Shown: positions 23,236-35,600 of the stretch, piece after piece
Position numbering within the stretch: position 1 is the first letter of the stretch
Layout of the letters: each line of letters begins with the position of its first letter
From: Anisodus tanguticus
Taxonomy: Eukaryota > Streptophyta > Magnoliopsida > Solanales > Solanaceae
Assembly: GCA_034509755.1 (NCBI GenBank)
Contig: JAVYJV010000037.1
Span: 372,001-436,000 of the forward strand
DNA length: 64,000 bases
Direction: 5' to 3'
Notes under the pieces: model-generated
What the model was told of the DNA's origin: nothing
Databases searched by the model: none
What the model saw: only the letters and a program-made list of their open reading frames with translations
Translations under genes and position numbers: made by a program

Positions 23236-24450
23236 TTTAATATTAATGAAAAAAAATTTTAAAAATATTCAACCTAAAAATTAAATTTTTTCTATTTTTT
23301 TAATTGATCATTTAATTGCTTTGTTTTATTTTATTTAAATTATTGAAACTTTGTTATTTTTTAAGTTTTTGATTGATGTTTCTGAAATAATTTTTAGAAG
23401 AAAAAAACTTGAATTTTAAAAAAATTATTTTTTCAAAAAATTGAAATAAACAAATTTGTGATGAATCAACAATTTTTGCAATCAAATCTAGATAATAGTT
23501 TTAGCACTTTATAAAAAAGAAAAATAACGTTCCAACTTGGCAAGTAAAATATTAAATATTTTTTAAAAAGAGATTTAAATTTTGAACACAACTTAGAAGT
23601 TTATAAGCTTATAATATTTGAATATTGCTCTAATATATTACTTAATAAAATATATAAGAAAATAGATGAAATTTTCAATAAAAGTCCGGCTAAAAACAGT
23701 TAAATATAAAAATATTGAGCCGTTTAAATTAAAAATTAAAAAAAAAAGAGGCTTTTTTGTTTACGAGTTTTCCATTAAAAAGGAGCCAAATACAAAACTT
23801 GCATAAACACATTATAAATAAAGTACACGTCATATTTGCAATTTTATTGTGTGAAGTTAAAAACTCAAAACCTGTTCTTAAATTCAACAATAAGTCTATT
23901 TAAAGGTCAGCGTATTTTGATGAAAAAATAAAAGAAATTAATCAAAATCATAATTAATTTGATTAATTTTTAGTTAATAAATCAATAAATAATAATTGAC
24001 AATTTTTTAAACAGTTAGACTAAAATCAACTTAGTCTTTTTATTTATAAAACAAATTTCATAAACATTGCAAAAGTTTTTTCATTTTAACTTTTATGTAT
24101 AATATATACAAATCAGATCAAAATTCTGATTCAATTTAAAAAGTTCCCTGACTTTAAAATTAACAAGAGATTTTTAAAGTTTACATTTTTTTTTTTTGGT
24201 AAATAAATTAAAGACTTTTATGTTTAAATTTTTAGATTATTGTCCATAAACCCAATTTGTTTTTTTTTTTTGTTTTTAAATTGCACAATTTCACTATTGT
24301 GTGTTCAAATTTTTTTTTACTATTATTCAAAAATTCTGAATTATTAATTTACATAATACTCAGTATAATTAATTAAAAGAAAAAAAAAGTTTTAAAAGCT
24401 TTGAAAAAAATTTTCTTAATAAAATATAACTTTTTTTAAATTTTGTCAAT
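23236..24450. other. Intergenic spacer
   Basis: No gene was seen. Two inverted copies of the rare word CGGCT/AGCCG occur at about 23686-23722. A short perfect hairpin of AAAAAAG and CTTTTTT arms lies near 23745-23758. The stretch is upstream of the RING gene and downstream of Polycomb, both on the minus strand. Confidence 0.5.
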
Positions 24451-25659
24451 TTAAATAAAATTTTTAGCTGATTTTTCTTTAAAGAATAATTTGTATGATT
24501 TACATTCACGAACTGTTATTGTTGTATTATGCGCTGTAACATCTGTAATTAAAACTTGATCAAAAAATTTTTTTTTATTTAGGAACTCTGATTTCATTTT
24601 TTTAACTTTATTTATAAAATTAGATGAATAATCTTCACTAGATGAATCATTTTTTGTTTTAAAATCATTTTGCTGATTTTTAATTGAATTTAAATTTTTA
24701 ATTGTATTATTATCAATATTGCATTCTAAATTATTATAAAATATTGCACTGTTTTCTATTTTTGAACTTTGTATTTCTTGACTTTTATTTATAACATTAT
24801 TTTGGTTATCTAATATTTTTTTAATTATTAATTGTTCACTTTGAGTAGAATTAGGTGTAAATTGTTTAACAAGATGATTTATATTTAAATCATTCTCAAA
24901 TGAATCTTTATTATAATTTAAAATTTTTTTACTAACGAATTCATCTTTTTTTTCTTTACAATTATAATTATCAAATTGCTCTTCAATAGATGATTTAAAA
25001 TTATAATCTTTTAAATCATTTAAACTTTGTCCAATATTTTTTTCAATTAAACTTTCATTATCATTAACAATTTTAAAATCTTCACATTTCAATTTAATTT
25101 TAGGACATTTTTTTATTAAATTTTCATTGAGATTATCATTAAAAAAAACTAAATTTTCATTTGAACTATTTTTTTTTAAATCATCATCTATATCAGTAAA
25201 TATAGCTGAATCATTTAAAATACTATTTTTATCATCTTCTTTTATTTGATTTAAATTTTCATCAAGATTGTTTTTCTCAATTATAACTTTATTTTGAATA
25301 ATTTCTTCATTTTTATTTAAATTAAATTCGTCATAATGCAATTCATTAATTTTTTTTTCTTCATTTTTAATTGTTTGTCTATTTAATTTTTTAGGACTTT
25401 TTTTTTTTCTTTCAAAAGCATCTAATAATCTTTTATCTAATATATTTTCAGTTGGTTCCCAAGTATTATGTTTATGAGACCAGTCTTTTAGAAAAAAAAA
25501 TTTAGTTTTAAGAAATTTTAAAAATAAGAAAACTTTTTAGAAAAACTTACCTTTCCATTTAACTAAATATTGTGTTTTACCATTTTTAACTCTTCTTTTT
25601 AAAATATATTCAGCAGCATAAATACCAGAACTATCTTCATTTTTATTTCTTGTTGACAT
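24451..25659 (-). CDS. Pc: Polycomb/CBX chromodomain protein
   Basis: Subunit of Polycomb repressive complex 1 that reads H3K27me3 in chromatin. Exons 25659-25551 and 25484-24451, joined across a 66 bp intron, encode 380 residues. The N-terminal chromodomain is at about residues 12-62, with AAEYILKRRV, TQYLVKWK and WSHKHNTWEPTENILD. The aromatic cage residues expected from Tyr, Trp and Trp are visible. The intron falls inside the KWK-G-W motif, and the spliced codon gives Asp where the family usually has Gly. The last 30 residues hold the C-terminal Polycomb box (LITDVTAHNTTITVRECKSY), which binds RING1 proteins. The region between is Asn/Asp/Lys-rich and low complexity, as expected for this genome. 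The start is the only ATG before the chromodomain. It is head-to-head with the RPAP3-like gene. Confidence 0.9.
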
Positions 25660-26257
25660 TTTTTTTTTTAAATTTTTGATTTGCTAATTTTCAGAATAAA
25701 TTTATAATTTAATAAAAAACATAAACTTTGGTAATGTGGTTAGAAATAAATTTTTTTATTTTTAAATTTTTAATCATTTTAATTAACACCTGAAAATTTT
25801 ATTAAAACTAAAGTTTATAAAAAAAATTAATTTAAATTGTGAATCGATTTTCTATTTTAATTAAAAAAAAATTAATTTTTAATTAATCGTAAAATGAAAA
25901 AAATAGAAAAAAAATTTTATTAAACTTACATATATAAAACTAGTCAAATAAATTCATTAAACCTCTGGACATTTTTTATGAAAATAATTTTTGGTTGTAT
26001 TGTGAAACAAATAATAAGTAAAATTTAGAAAAAATCAAATTACTATAAACACAATAAAAAAAGATCGCAATCGATCGCGCAGCCTCATTTTAATTAAATC
26101 GGCTAAAGCCTGTTTTTTAAATTTTAAAACTATAAGCCGTTTTATAAATTAGAAAAAAAAAAGTTGTGACTTTCGGCTAAGCTAAATAAAAGAAAAAGTT
26201 TATTTACAAATTTAATATTGTAAAAACTTTAAAAAAAAAAAATTAATTAAGTAAAAC
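25660..26257. promoter_or_regulatory. Divergent promoter region, Pc / RPAP3-like
   Basis: 598 bp lie between two start codons pointing away from each other. The centre holds a cluster of CG-containing words that are rare elsewhere. GATCGCAATCGATCGCGC at 26063-26080 contains two GATCGC copies and ATCGAT. CGGCT or its complement occurs at 26100-26104, 26135-26139 and 26174-26178. GGCTAAAGCC at 26101-26110 forms a small dyad. A shared promoter is inferred from position and composition. Confidence 0.5.
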
Positions 26258-27146
26258 ATGGATGAAAAAAATTTTCAGTATTATAAAGAAAAGGTATATA
26301 AAATATAAAATTTAAAAAATTTTATTAAAAAAAATTTTTTTCTTTATTTTAAAGGCTGATAAATGTTATGCACAAGCAAATTATGATGAAGCATTAAAAT
26401 ATTATGAAAAATGTAAAGAAACAAATCCAAATGATTATAAAGTATTAGGTAATATAGGATTAATTCATTTAAAAAAAAAAGAATTAAATTTTGCAAAAAA
26501 ATCTTTAAATTCAGCAATAAAATTGAATCCAAATTATACAAAAGCACATTATAGATTAGGTTTAATTTTTAAAGAAGAAGGTATGGTTTATGAAGCTTTA
26601 TCACATTTTCAAAAAGTATTAACATTAGAACCAAATAATAAAGAAGCTAAAAAAGAATATGATGAAGTTAAAATAAAAAAAAAAAAAATAAATAAAATAG
26701 TTTTACCTAATATTGAGAATTCATTTAAATTACCAGAAACATTACCAAAAACATCATATCAATTTAATTTAATTTGGAAAGAAATAAAAACTAACCAAAT
26801 GAAAATAGATTATTTAGAATTAATAGGACCAGATTACTTTGCTCAACTATTTAAAAAAAATTTAGAGCCAGATTTTTTTTCAGAACTCATATATTTATTT
26901 AGTATGATGAACAAAAAAATAGTCTTCCATTTCTTAAATAATTTGACAAAGATTGAAACATTTGATTTCAATGTAATGTTTTTATCAAAAAACGAAAAAC
27001 AAAGTAAGATTTAAAATTTAAACTGTTAAACTTAATTTTAATTATTTTTAAACTTTTCATTAGTGCTTAAACAAACAATTGAAACATTGGATCAACAGAT
27101 TTGTAATGAAAAAAATGTTTTATTAAAATCGTATAGCTTATTATAA
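26258..27146 (+). CDS. RPAP3-like TPR protein (TPR + RPAP3 C-domain)
   Basis: Probable co-chaperone of the R2TP/HSP90 type, which assembles RNA polymerases, snoRNPs or axonemal dyneins. Exons 26258-26293, 26355-27003 and 27064-27146 encode 255 residues. Three TPR motifs (about residues 12-115) are readable, including DKCYAQANYDEALKYYEKC and NPNYTKAHYRLGLIFKEEG. After a Lys-rich linker comes the RPAP3 C-terminal domain (about 155-245: TSYQFNLIWKEI, YLELIGPDYFAQLF, LEPDFFSELI). Human RPAP3 is about 665 residues with two TPR blocks, so this is a short form with one. SPAG1-type proteins share both domains and cannot be excluded. The tiny 12-codon first exon is supported by frame and splice sites. 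The stop is 170 bp before the channel gene. Confidence 0.8.
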
Positions 27147-27316
27147 AATTATTTTTTGATTTATATATTGTTAATTAAGTAAATATAATTAAAAGTTATA
27201 TTAATTTATGTGAGAGAAAAACCTTTTACACAGATGTTCTATAAACTATCATTAAAATAAAACATGGATTTTTTAATTTTATTTTTATTTTAAATTTTTT
27301 GTTTAAAACAAAAACT

Positions 27317-29069
27317 ATGAAAATTTTTATTTTTTTATTGATTTTTAATTATTTTGTTCAATGTTTTTCTCTTTCAAGAAGTTCACGGTAAATTAAATTT
27401 TAAAATAATAAAATTTTTGTTTATTAAAAAGTAAAATTAAAAAAAAAATTTTTTTTCATAGTGAAATAAAAGATGAAATTGATCATATTTTAGGAGATAG
27501 TTATGATAAAACAATACCTCCATTAATAGATTGTAATATTTTTTAAAATCAACTTTTAAATTAAATAAAATTTAAACTTTTTTTTTCAAAAATTCTCTTT
27601 CAAAAATTTAACTTTCTTTTTATTTACTTAAGCTAAACCTGTAGATGTTGGTGTAAATATATCAGTTCTTTCATTAAGAGCTGTAAATGAACAAGAATTA
27701 GTAAATATTAATTCCAATTAAAATTTTATTTTGATATAAAAATATATTATTTTCTTTAGTTTTTTACTGCAGATTTATTTGTTCATTATCTTTGGAAAGA
27801 TCCAAGACTTAATATAACAAGTGATGAACCTATTAGATATACATTAAATAAAGAATTTGGTGATCAAATTTGGAAACCTGATACTGTATTCAAGAATGGA
27901 ATTAAAGGAGAATTTGCTTCACATTTATATTCAACTGTTTATTTTATTGTTAATGAAAAAAAAGAAATTTTTCAAGCATCAAGAATAACTTTAGATATTT
28001 TATGTGACTTTAATTTTAGAAATTTTCCTCATGATGTAAATTCTTGTCCAATTGATTTGATGGCATGTAAGTATTTTAGTTTAAAAAAAGTAACAAAACA
28101 CTAATTCTTTTATTTTGAAAGTGTCTTATCAAAAATCAGTTATGGTTTTGAATCTTGAAAACTTTTTTTTGTCAAAACATCTTTTTAATAAAGAGTTTCA
28201 TATTACCAAAGATATCTATAATAAATCTAAATGTAAAGATAAAAATGATTTTGGTATGTATTAGTAAATATTTTAAAAACTTTAGAGAAAAAATTTTCAA
28301 GTTCTCCTAAAAATTATTTTAAAATTATTCCACAGCTTTATATGAAAATTTATTTTTGAAAATTTTTTATTTTTTAGGTAGATTTTCATGTATAAGAACA
28401 ACAATAAAACTAACACGTAACTTTGGTAGATTTATGATTCAAACTTATATTCCAAGTTGTGTAATTGTAATAACAACTTTTTTTGGTTTTTGGTTTTCAC
28501 CTGAAACATTCTCAACACGTATGGGATTATATATGTCAGCCTTAATAGCTTTATTTACTATGCAAATTCATACTTTAAGTACAATAAAACCATCTTATGT
28601 TATATCAATTGTAATTTGGATGACAAGTTGCGTTTGTTTTGTATTTATTTGTATTGTTTTAAGTGTTTTTGGTATGATTATTGAACAAAGAATAAATAAA
28701 ATTGTAAGTTATAATAGTTTACAATTAGTTTTATTTTCATAAAATAATTTAATTTTTCAGAAAAAACAACAAAAAATCAAACCTGTATCATATATTCGTT
28801 CATTTTCAGAAGAAAATTTTGATCTTAATTTAGTTAGAATGCATAGAGTTAATGAAGTTACAATGTTAAAAACAATCAAAAATAGAGAATTTAAAAAGAA
28901 AACAGGAATAAATAAATATTTTAGTAAATTCAAAAATTTTTTAGTTTTTAAAGGTATAACAGGTAATTCAATTGATAATTTTAGTAAAAAATTTGTGTCC
29001 TCTATTTTTATGGTTTGGCTTTTAATTTATTATTCAATAATATCATTTGATTTATTGAATAAAGTATAA
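27317..29069 (+). CDS. Cys-loop ligand-gated ion channel subunit
   Basis: Pentameric ligand-gated channel subunit, closest in layout to the anion-channel-type arthropod receptors (pHCl/GluCl/glycine-like). Seven exons (27317-27387, 27462-27532, 27633-27700, 27760-28066, 28122-28253, 28378-28703, 28761-29069) encode 427 residues. Features in order are a signal peptide (1-18), VDVGVNISVLSLRAVNE, LWKDPRL and the Cys loop CDFNFRNFPHDVNSC (about 151-165; 13 residues between the cysteines). M1 is at 235-256, M2 at 264-283, M3 at 290-316 and M4 at 403-424. The M3-M4 loop is about 85 residues. The pore departs from the anion consensus PAR before M2: it reads FSTRMGLYMSALIAL, keeping the 0' Arg but with Gly at 2' and Ile at 9'. 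The ligand is unknown. AATAAA signals lie at 29187 and 29197. Confidence 0.85.
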
Positions 29070-29460
29070 ATTTCAATTAAAACAAAGTTTTAAAATTGTT
29101 TATAGAATGTTAAATTTGTATAATTTTTTTATAAAATTAAATTTAAAATAGAGTTAATGTAAAAACATATATTAGAAATTATGTATAATAAAACAGAATA
29201 AAATTTATAAAAAATTCTTTTGAATTATAATTTTTAAAACAAAAATTAGTTTTTATAAATCTAAATAAATTTAAAAATTGAAACTTAAAAAAACTAAAAA
29301 CTTTAATTTAATTTAAAAGCTAATTATCTATAGAAATTAACCAAAATAAAAATAAGAAAACTTTAAACATTAAATAGAACTTAATTAGAAAAAACTTTTT
29401 TTAGGGACCGTTTATAAAAAAGCATGCTTTATAAAATGTAAACAAAACATTTATTAGACA
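29070..29460. other. Spacer between the channel gene and VARS2
   Basis: It holds the 3' flank of the channel gene with two AATAAA words (29187-29192, 29197-29202) and the promoter side of the tRNA synthetase. A GGGACCG word at 29405 is the only G+C-rich spot. No gene was seen. Confidence 0.6.
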
Positions 29461-32400
29461 ATGTTTTTTTTAATTTTAAAACAAAATTTAAAATTAAAAA
29501 ATTTCAATTATAGTTTAAAATGTAACTTATTCAAAGATTCATTAAATAGAGATTTCTCTGATTTCAAAAAAATTAACGATCGTAAGTGTCTTTTTAAATA
29601 AATTTTTTTAAAATTTGAATAAACTTTAAATTGTTTTTAATTATAATAAAGATGTGAAACTACCTTTTTCAAAATTACCAAATAATGATGAATATGAACC
29701 ATTTTGGTATAATGTATGGGAATCTAAAAATTATTTCAAATTAGATGAAAATAATTTAAATATAGATAAATTTAGTATGATTTTACCACCTCCTAATGTA
29801 ACCGGAGATTTACACATTGGACATGCTTTTACAGTTGCAATTCAAGATGCAATTTTTAGATTCAAAAAAATTAATAATCCTAATATAAGTGCAATTTATT
29901 TACCTGGTTATGACCATGCTGGTATTGGAATGTTTTCTGTTTTAGATAAAATTATCTGGTCTAAACATAGTATGCTTTTATATTGCTAATAAAGAATAAA
30001 ATTTAATTGTGTTTTATTTTTAGATAAAAGGTTAACAGAATTAAATGAAGATGAGTTTAAAAAAATAACATCAGAATGGAAAGAAGAAAGAATTAATTCA
30101 ATTAGAAATCAATTAAAAATATTAGGAGCATCTTTAGATTTTTCAAAAGAAAGGTTTACTTTAGATAAAGATATGAGTGACTCAGTTTCACATGCTTTTA
30201 TCTCGTTGTTTGAAAAAGGATTAATATACCGAGATATTGGAATGGTAAATTGGTGTTTTTATTTGAATTCTACAATATCTGACATTGAAATAGATTGGGT
30301 TAACGTTGAAAAAAAAACTTTGCACAGTTTTGGGAATAATCAAAAACATATTATAGGTGTATTATATGATTTAGCTTTTAAAATTGAAAACAGTGATCAA
30401 GAAATTGTTGTTTCAACAACACGCCCATATACAATACCAGGGGATGTAGCTATAGCGGTAAATCCAAAAGATGAACGTTATTCAAATTTAATTGGAAAAA
30501 ATGCTTTAAATCCATTGACAAATAAACTTATGCCAATTATAACAGATATAAAAATAAATCCTGAATTAGGAACTGGAGCTGTTAAAATTACTCCTGCTTG
30601 TTCTTTAACAGATTTTAAAATATCTCAAAATAATAATTTAGAGATAATAGAAATTTTAGATTCAAAAGGAAACATTAGTGTTAATGATTTAGATGCAAAG
30701 TATAAATTTTTAAATGGTTTGAATAGGTTTTTAGCAAATGAAAAAATTTTAGAAATTTTTAAGAATTTAAATTTATACAAAAAAGAATGTGATTTTGCAA
30801 CAAAAATTCCAGTTTGTTCTAAAACTGGAGACTTGATCGAGTATAAAATACTTCCACAATGGTATTTAAATATAGAATTAGCAAATAAATATATAAAAGA
30901 AAAAGTTTTAAAAGATGAAATAACTTTTTTGCCTGCTCAACATAAAAATACATTTTTAGATTGGATAAAAGAAAATAAACCTTGGTGTATATCAAGACAA
31001 ATAAATTGGGGACATAAAATTCCTATTTATAAATTTAAAATAAATGAAGATGAAAAATTTGTTGCTGCAAAATCATTAGATGATGCTAAAAAAAAAATTG
31101 AAAAACTTTATAAATTAAATGATTTACACTCTATTAAAATAGATCAAGAAAAAGATGTAATGGATACTTGGTTTTCATCATCTTTATTACCATTTTCTTA
31201 TTTTGGTTGGCCAAATACTGAAAACGATTTTTATAAAAATTTTTATCCTTTAAGTATCATGGAAACAGGTTATGATATATTAAAATTTTGGATTCATAAA
31301 ATGCTTATTTCAAGTTATTATTTGACTAACCAATTACCATTTAAAAATATTCTATTGCATGGTATGATAGTTGATGAAAGAGGTAAAAAAATGTCTAAAA
31401 GCTTGGGTAATGTAATTGATCCTATTGATTTTAAAAATGGTATAACTTTAAAAAGCTTACAGAATAAGTTGAAAGAAACAGAGAAAAATGGTTTAATGGA
31501 TAAAAATCAATTAAAAGAAGCTTTAGAAGCTCAAAAAAAATTATATCCAAAAGGACTTCCAAAAAATTCTGCTGATGGTCTACGGCTTTTCATGTATCAT
31601 CATGATTTAAAATATGAATATTTTAAAATGGATTCAATGAATATCATTAAAAACCGTAACTTAATAAATAAAATATGGCAATCGTTTAATTTGTTTTTAA
31701 TTTTAAAACAAAATTTAATTAATGAGAAAATAAATTTTGATAATCAATATGAGTTAGAAAATGTTAAGAATTTAGAAACAATTGACCGATGGATACTTTC
31801 TAGTTTATCATTATTCACAAAAAAATCAAAACTGAATTATAAAGATTATAACTTACATTTAGTACATGAAAACTTTTTAAATTTTTACGTCTCAAACTTT
31901 TGTGATCTTTATTTGGAGTTGATTAAACCATCTTTATATGATGAAAAAGAGTATAAAAAAAAATTAATAAGATTCAATATATTAAAATTTAGTTTAAAAA
32001 CAATGTATTCAGTTATGCATCCTTTAATACCATTTATAACTGAAGAGCTTTTTCAAAAAATTAAATTAATAGAAAGTGAAATAAATAATACAGAATATTG
32101 TTATGAAAGTATAATTAAAACATCTTACCCAAATCAAATTTTTCTTGATAAGTTTATAGATGAAGATCTACAAAATCACATAGATATATTCAAAAAATGT
32201 GTAGCTAAAATTCGTTGGATTAATCTATTGATTAAAAGCAATAAACTGAATGAAAAAAGTTTAAATTATAAAATAGAATCAACAGATGATATTGCGTTAG
32301 ATTTCTTAGATAGTTTACACAAAGAATTTAATTATTTAACAAAAAATTCAAACTTAAAAATAGATTTTGATCCGCCTTTTATTTTAAATGATGAATCAAG

Positions 32401-32536
32401 TACTGAATTTACAGTTGACAAATGTTTAATTTTAAATATAAATTACAATTTACAAATTGTTGTTGATTCTTCTGAATTTGATTTGAGTGATTTTTTTAAA
32501 AAATACATGAAGAAAGAAATGGGTATAACAGAATAA
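29461..32536 (+). CDS. VARS2: Mitochondrial valyl-tRNA synthetase
   Basis: Class I aminoacyl-tRNA synthetase charging mitochondrial tRNA-Val. Exons 29461-29581, 29652-29969 and 30024-32536 give 983 residues. The N-terminus is basic and free of acidic residues for about 24 positions, as in a mitochondrial presequence. The HIGH motif is LHIGHAFT (about residue 95) and KMSKS is GKKMSKSLGN (about 601). The CP1 editing region has VVSTTRPYTIPGDVAIAV and GTGAVKITPA, closer to animal VARS2 than to the cytosolic enzyme. The VARS2-type insert after KMSKS (LKSLQNKLKET) is present. One oddity: the family motif PGxDHAGIATQ reads PGYDHAGIGMFS. The C-terminus stops soon after the anticodon-binding domain, without the long coiled-coil arm. 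It ends 146 bp from the convergent guanylyl cyclase gene. Confidence 0.9.
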
Positions 32537-32682
32537 TTTTTCTTGTTAAAAATATAATTTAGGTTGTTTTATAAATATGTACATAGAAAACTAAATAAAA
32601 AATAAATTTTTAAAAATAAACTCATCAAATGATTTTACAAGCTAGCTAGTTGGCACTTTTAAATTGTAAATGTAAAAAAAAA

Positions 32683-35600
32683 CTAAAACGTATTCAAATC
32701 TGTACATGATTTTGATTTTTTAACTAATTTCTCTATTGAACAAAAATTTTTCTGAAAATAAGGTTTACCTAATTCATCAGCTTTTCTTAAATAATTTTTT
32801 GAGTAGTTATCTATATAAAAACAGCTACTATAATCTAAGCTATTTTCAAAATTATCATTAAAATCTTCTTTAATCAATTTTTGACTTTGTTCAAGGTCAT
32901 TAAAGATGATTAAATTGTCTTTTTCATTTGAATTTGCTTTACCATTTAAGTAAATTTTTCTTTTTATTTTAAAATTTTCTGTTGAATTCATGTTAGAGCT
33001 AAATGTATTTGGAAATTCAAGATAAGAATTATATAAACAGCTTTGACTTTGGCTTACTTTACTATAAAGATCATTTTCAGGTATAATACTGTCTATAATA
33101 GAATCATCACAGCTTATTAAATTCTTATTTGATTTTATTGCATTCTGCATTATTCCAAAATCTATTGAACTTTCAGTATGAGTTTCTCTTAAAGCAACAC
33201 CTGAAGATCTACGCTGAAAATTATTTTCAGATTTATTTCTTTTTTTTAGAAGTAAAGCATCTTTACTTGAATTTAATTTATATTGTCTTTCATTAGGATT
33301 TGTGTTTTTAATTAACCAATACGTTGTTTGATCTCCAATTCCTTTTAAAAATGTGTTTCCTCTACATTCAAATAAATAATTTCCAAATTTTTCTAATTTT
33401 AACTTGGCTTGTTCACTAACATGAATTTTTGAAGCTAAAATATTTAAGTTTTTAGAATTGTTTTTTAATTAAATTAGTTTTTATTACCTTGTCCTGTACT
33501 TTCCATACGATTAGCATAGTTAACAGTATCTCCAAAAACACAATAACGTGGCATTGTTTTTCCAACAACACCCGCACAAATAGGTCCAGAATGAATTCCT
33601 ATTCTTAATTGTAATTTTTGATTAGGTTGATGTTTTATCTCAAATGTTTTTGTTGATTCAAGTAATTCTAAAGCCATGTTCGCTATTTCTTTGACATGTC
33701 GATCTCCATTTTTTTCCGGAAAACCAGAGCCAACCATGTAAGCATCTCCAATAGTTTCTACTTTATAAACATCATAATGCTTAATAATTTCATCAAATAA
33801 AGTATAAAGATTGTTTAAAAAATCTACAATTTGTCTTGGTTCAGACTTGGCTGCTATTGTTGTAAATTCAACAATATCAGAAAAGAATATTGTTACAGAA
33901 TCAAAATATTCTGGTTCAACAGTTTTACCATCCATCAGTTGCTGTGCAGCTGAATTAGGTAACATTCTTTGTAATAATGATATAACTTGCATTGTTCTGC
34001 GATTAACTAATAACTCTAAGTTTTCATTGTAATTTGTGAGCAATAGTGTATTTGTATCATTCATTACATTGCTTTCTAAAGCATCTTGAAGACTTTTTAA
34101 TTTAGTTTTAATAGTGGGTATGTCTAATCTTTTTTCTGGAATTTCACACCAACATTCACGCATTGTTTCAGAAATGTAAGTTTCACATTTTTCTTCAGGT
34201 ATTTTAGGTCTAATTATTTCATACGAGTTTGATAATGAATTTAAAGAAACAAAATTTGTTTCACGTTTTAGGTTTTCAATAATATCTTTAGGGGTTAATT
34301 TAACAAAGTTATCATTTTCAACTTTTTTACGAATATTAAATGGTCCTTCTCGAACAATAATTTCGTGTAAAATAATTGCAAATGAATAAATATCACCTTT
34401 TTGCATTCTAGAAACATAAGAAGAATCTTTGATATTAAAATGTTTATTAAAATGATCTTCACGTAGTTGTTCTGGTGGTTTCCATAACAAATCTAAATAA
34501 CAGGGTTTTTCAAACTTTTTGCTATTTAATCTTAAACTATGTAAACCAAAATCTGATACTTTTAATACAATTCTACTAGTTATCAAACAGTTAGATGATT
34601 TTAAATTACCATGGAATTTAATATCACTTTTATGCAAATAGCTTAATGCAGATAATAAATCAAAAATAAATGATGCTGTTATAATTGTTCCTAAAGGAAA
34701 TTTTTCTTCAGCAAGAACATCTTGTAAACTTCCTTTATCACAATATTCGGTAACTAAATAAATACAATTCAAAGGAGAAAGATGTTCTAAATCAGCTCCA
34801 ATAAATTGAATTACATTATCATGATGTAAATTTTTAATAACACTCATTTCTCTTTTCATATCCATTGATAATTCATATTTATGATAAAAGTTTAGTTGCT
34901 TAACAGCAACTATTCTTCCATGATAATCAACTGTTTGAGTAAATCTTTTTGGTAAATTTGTATTAAAATTTGATTTACTTCCATACATAGATGATGCATA
35001 ACTAGGAATATCATCTTCGAATGCTTTAATTATTTTAATGTTCCATAATAAACCTTGTATTTCTTGTTCGTGTCGATAGCTTCTATAAATAAAAATTGTC
35101 AAAAAAACTAAAATTATTTTCAAAACTGCAAGTACTGCAAAAACTTTTTTCCTAAAATCATCTTGCTTACACAAAGAATTATCGAAACCACATTTAGGCC
35201 TATCAACAGGTCGAACATTGTTAATCCAGTCTACCGTTATATTTTCAATTGGCTCATAAGTTAATGAGCTTATAAAATCTTTCGAGTTTGCAAGGCTAGA
35301 AAAGTTTTGCTTATTATTACGGAACATACCAATTGGAATGAATAATTTTGAATATTTATCACTATAAATATCATCTAAATCAGCTGGTCTATTTTTATAA
35401 CCAAAAACTGTATAGTTTCCTAATATATCACCGTTTTCATCTATTTCCATATAAGAACCACAAATACTTGTATAATTATTACTCATTATAACTTCATTTA
35501 TAATATCTGTTCCATTATTAGCACAATTATCTCTTTGTAAAGCACGAGCTAAAGCATTTGCATATAACCAAACTGCATCATATAAATAACATGCATACAA

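Noticed and set aside
26344..26547. Minus-strand Leu-rich frame over the RPAP3-like gene
   Set aside because: Shadow of the TPR exon; the plus-strand gene is supported by domains and splice sites.
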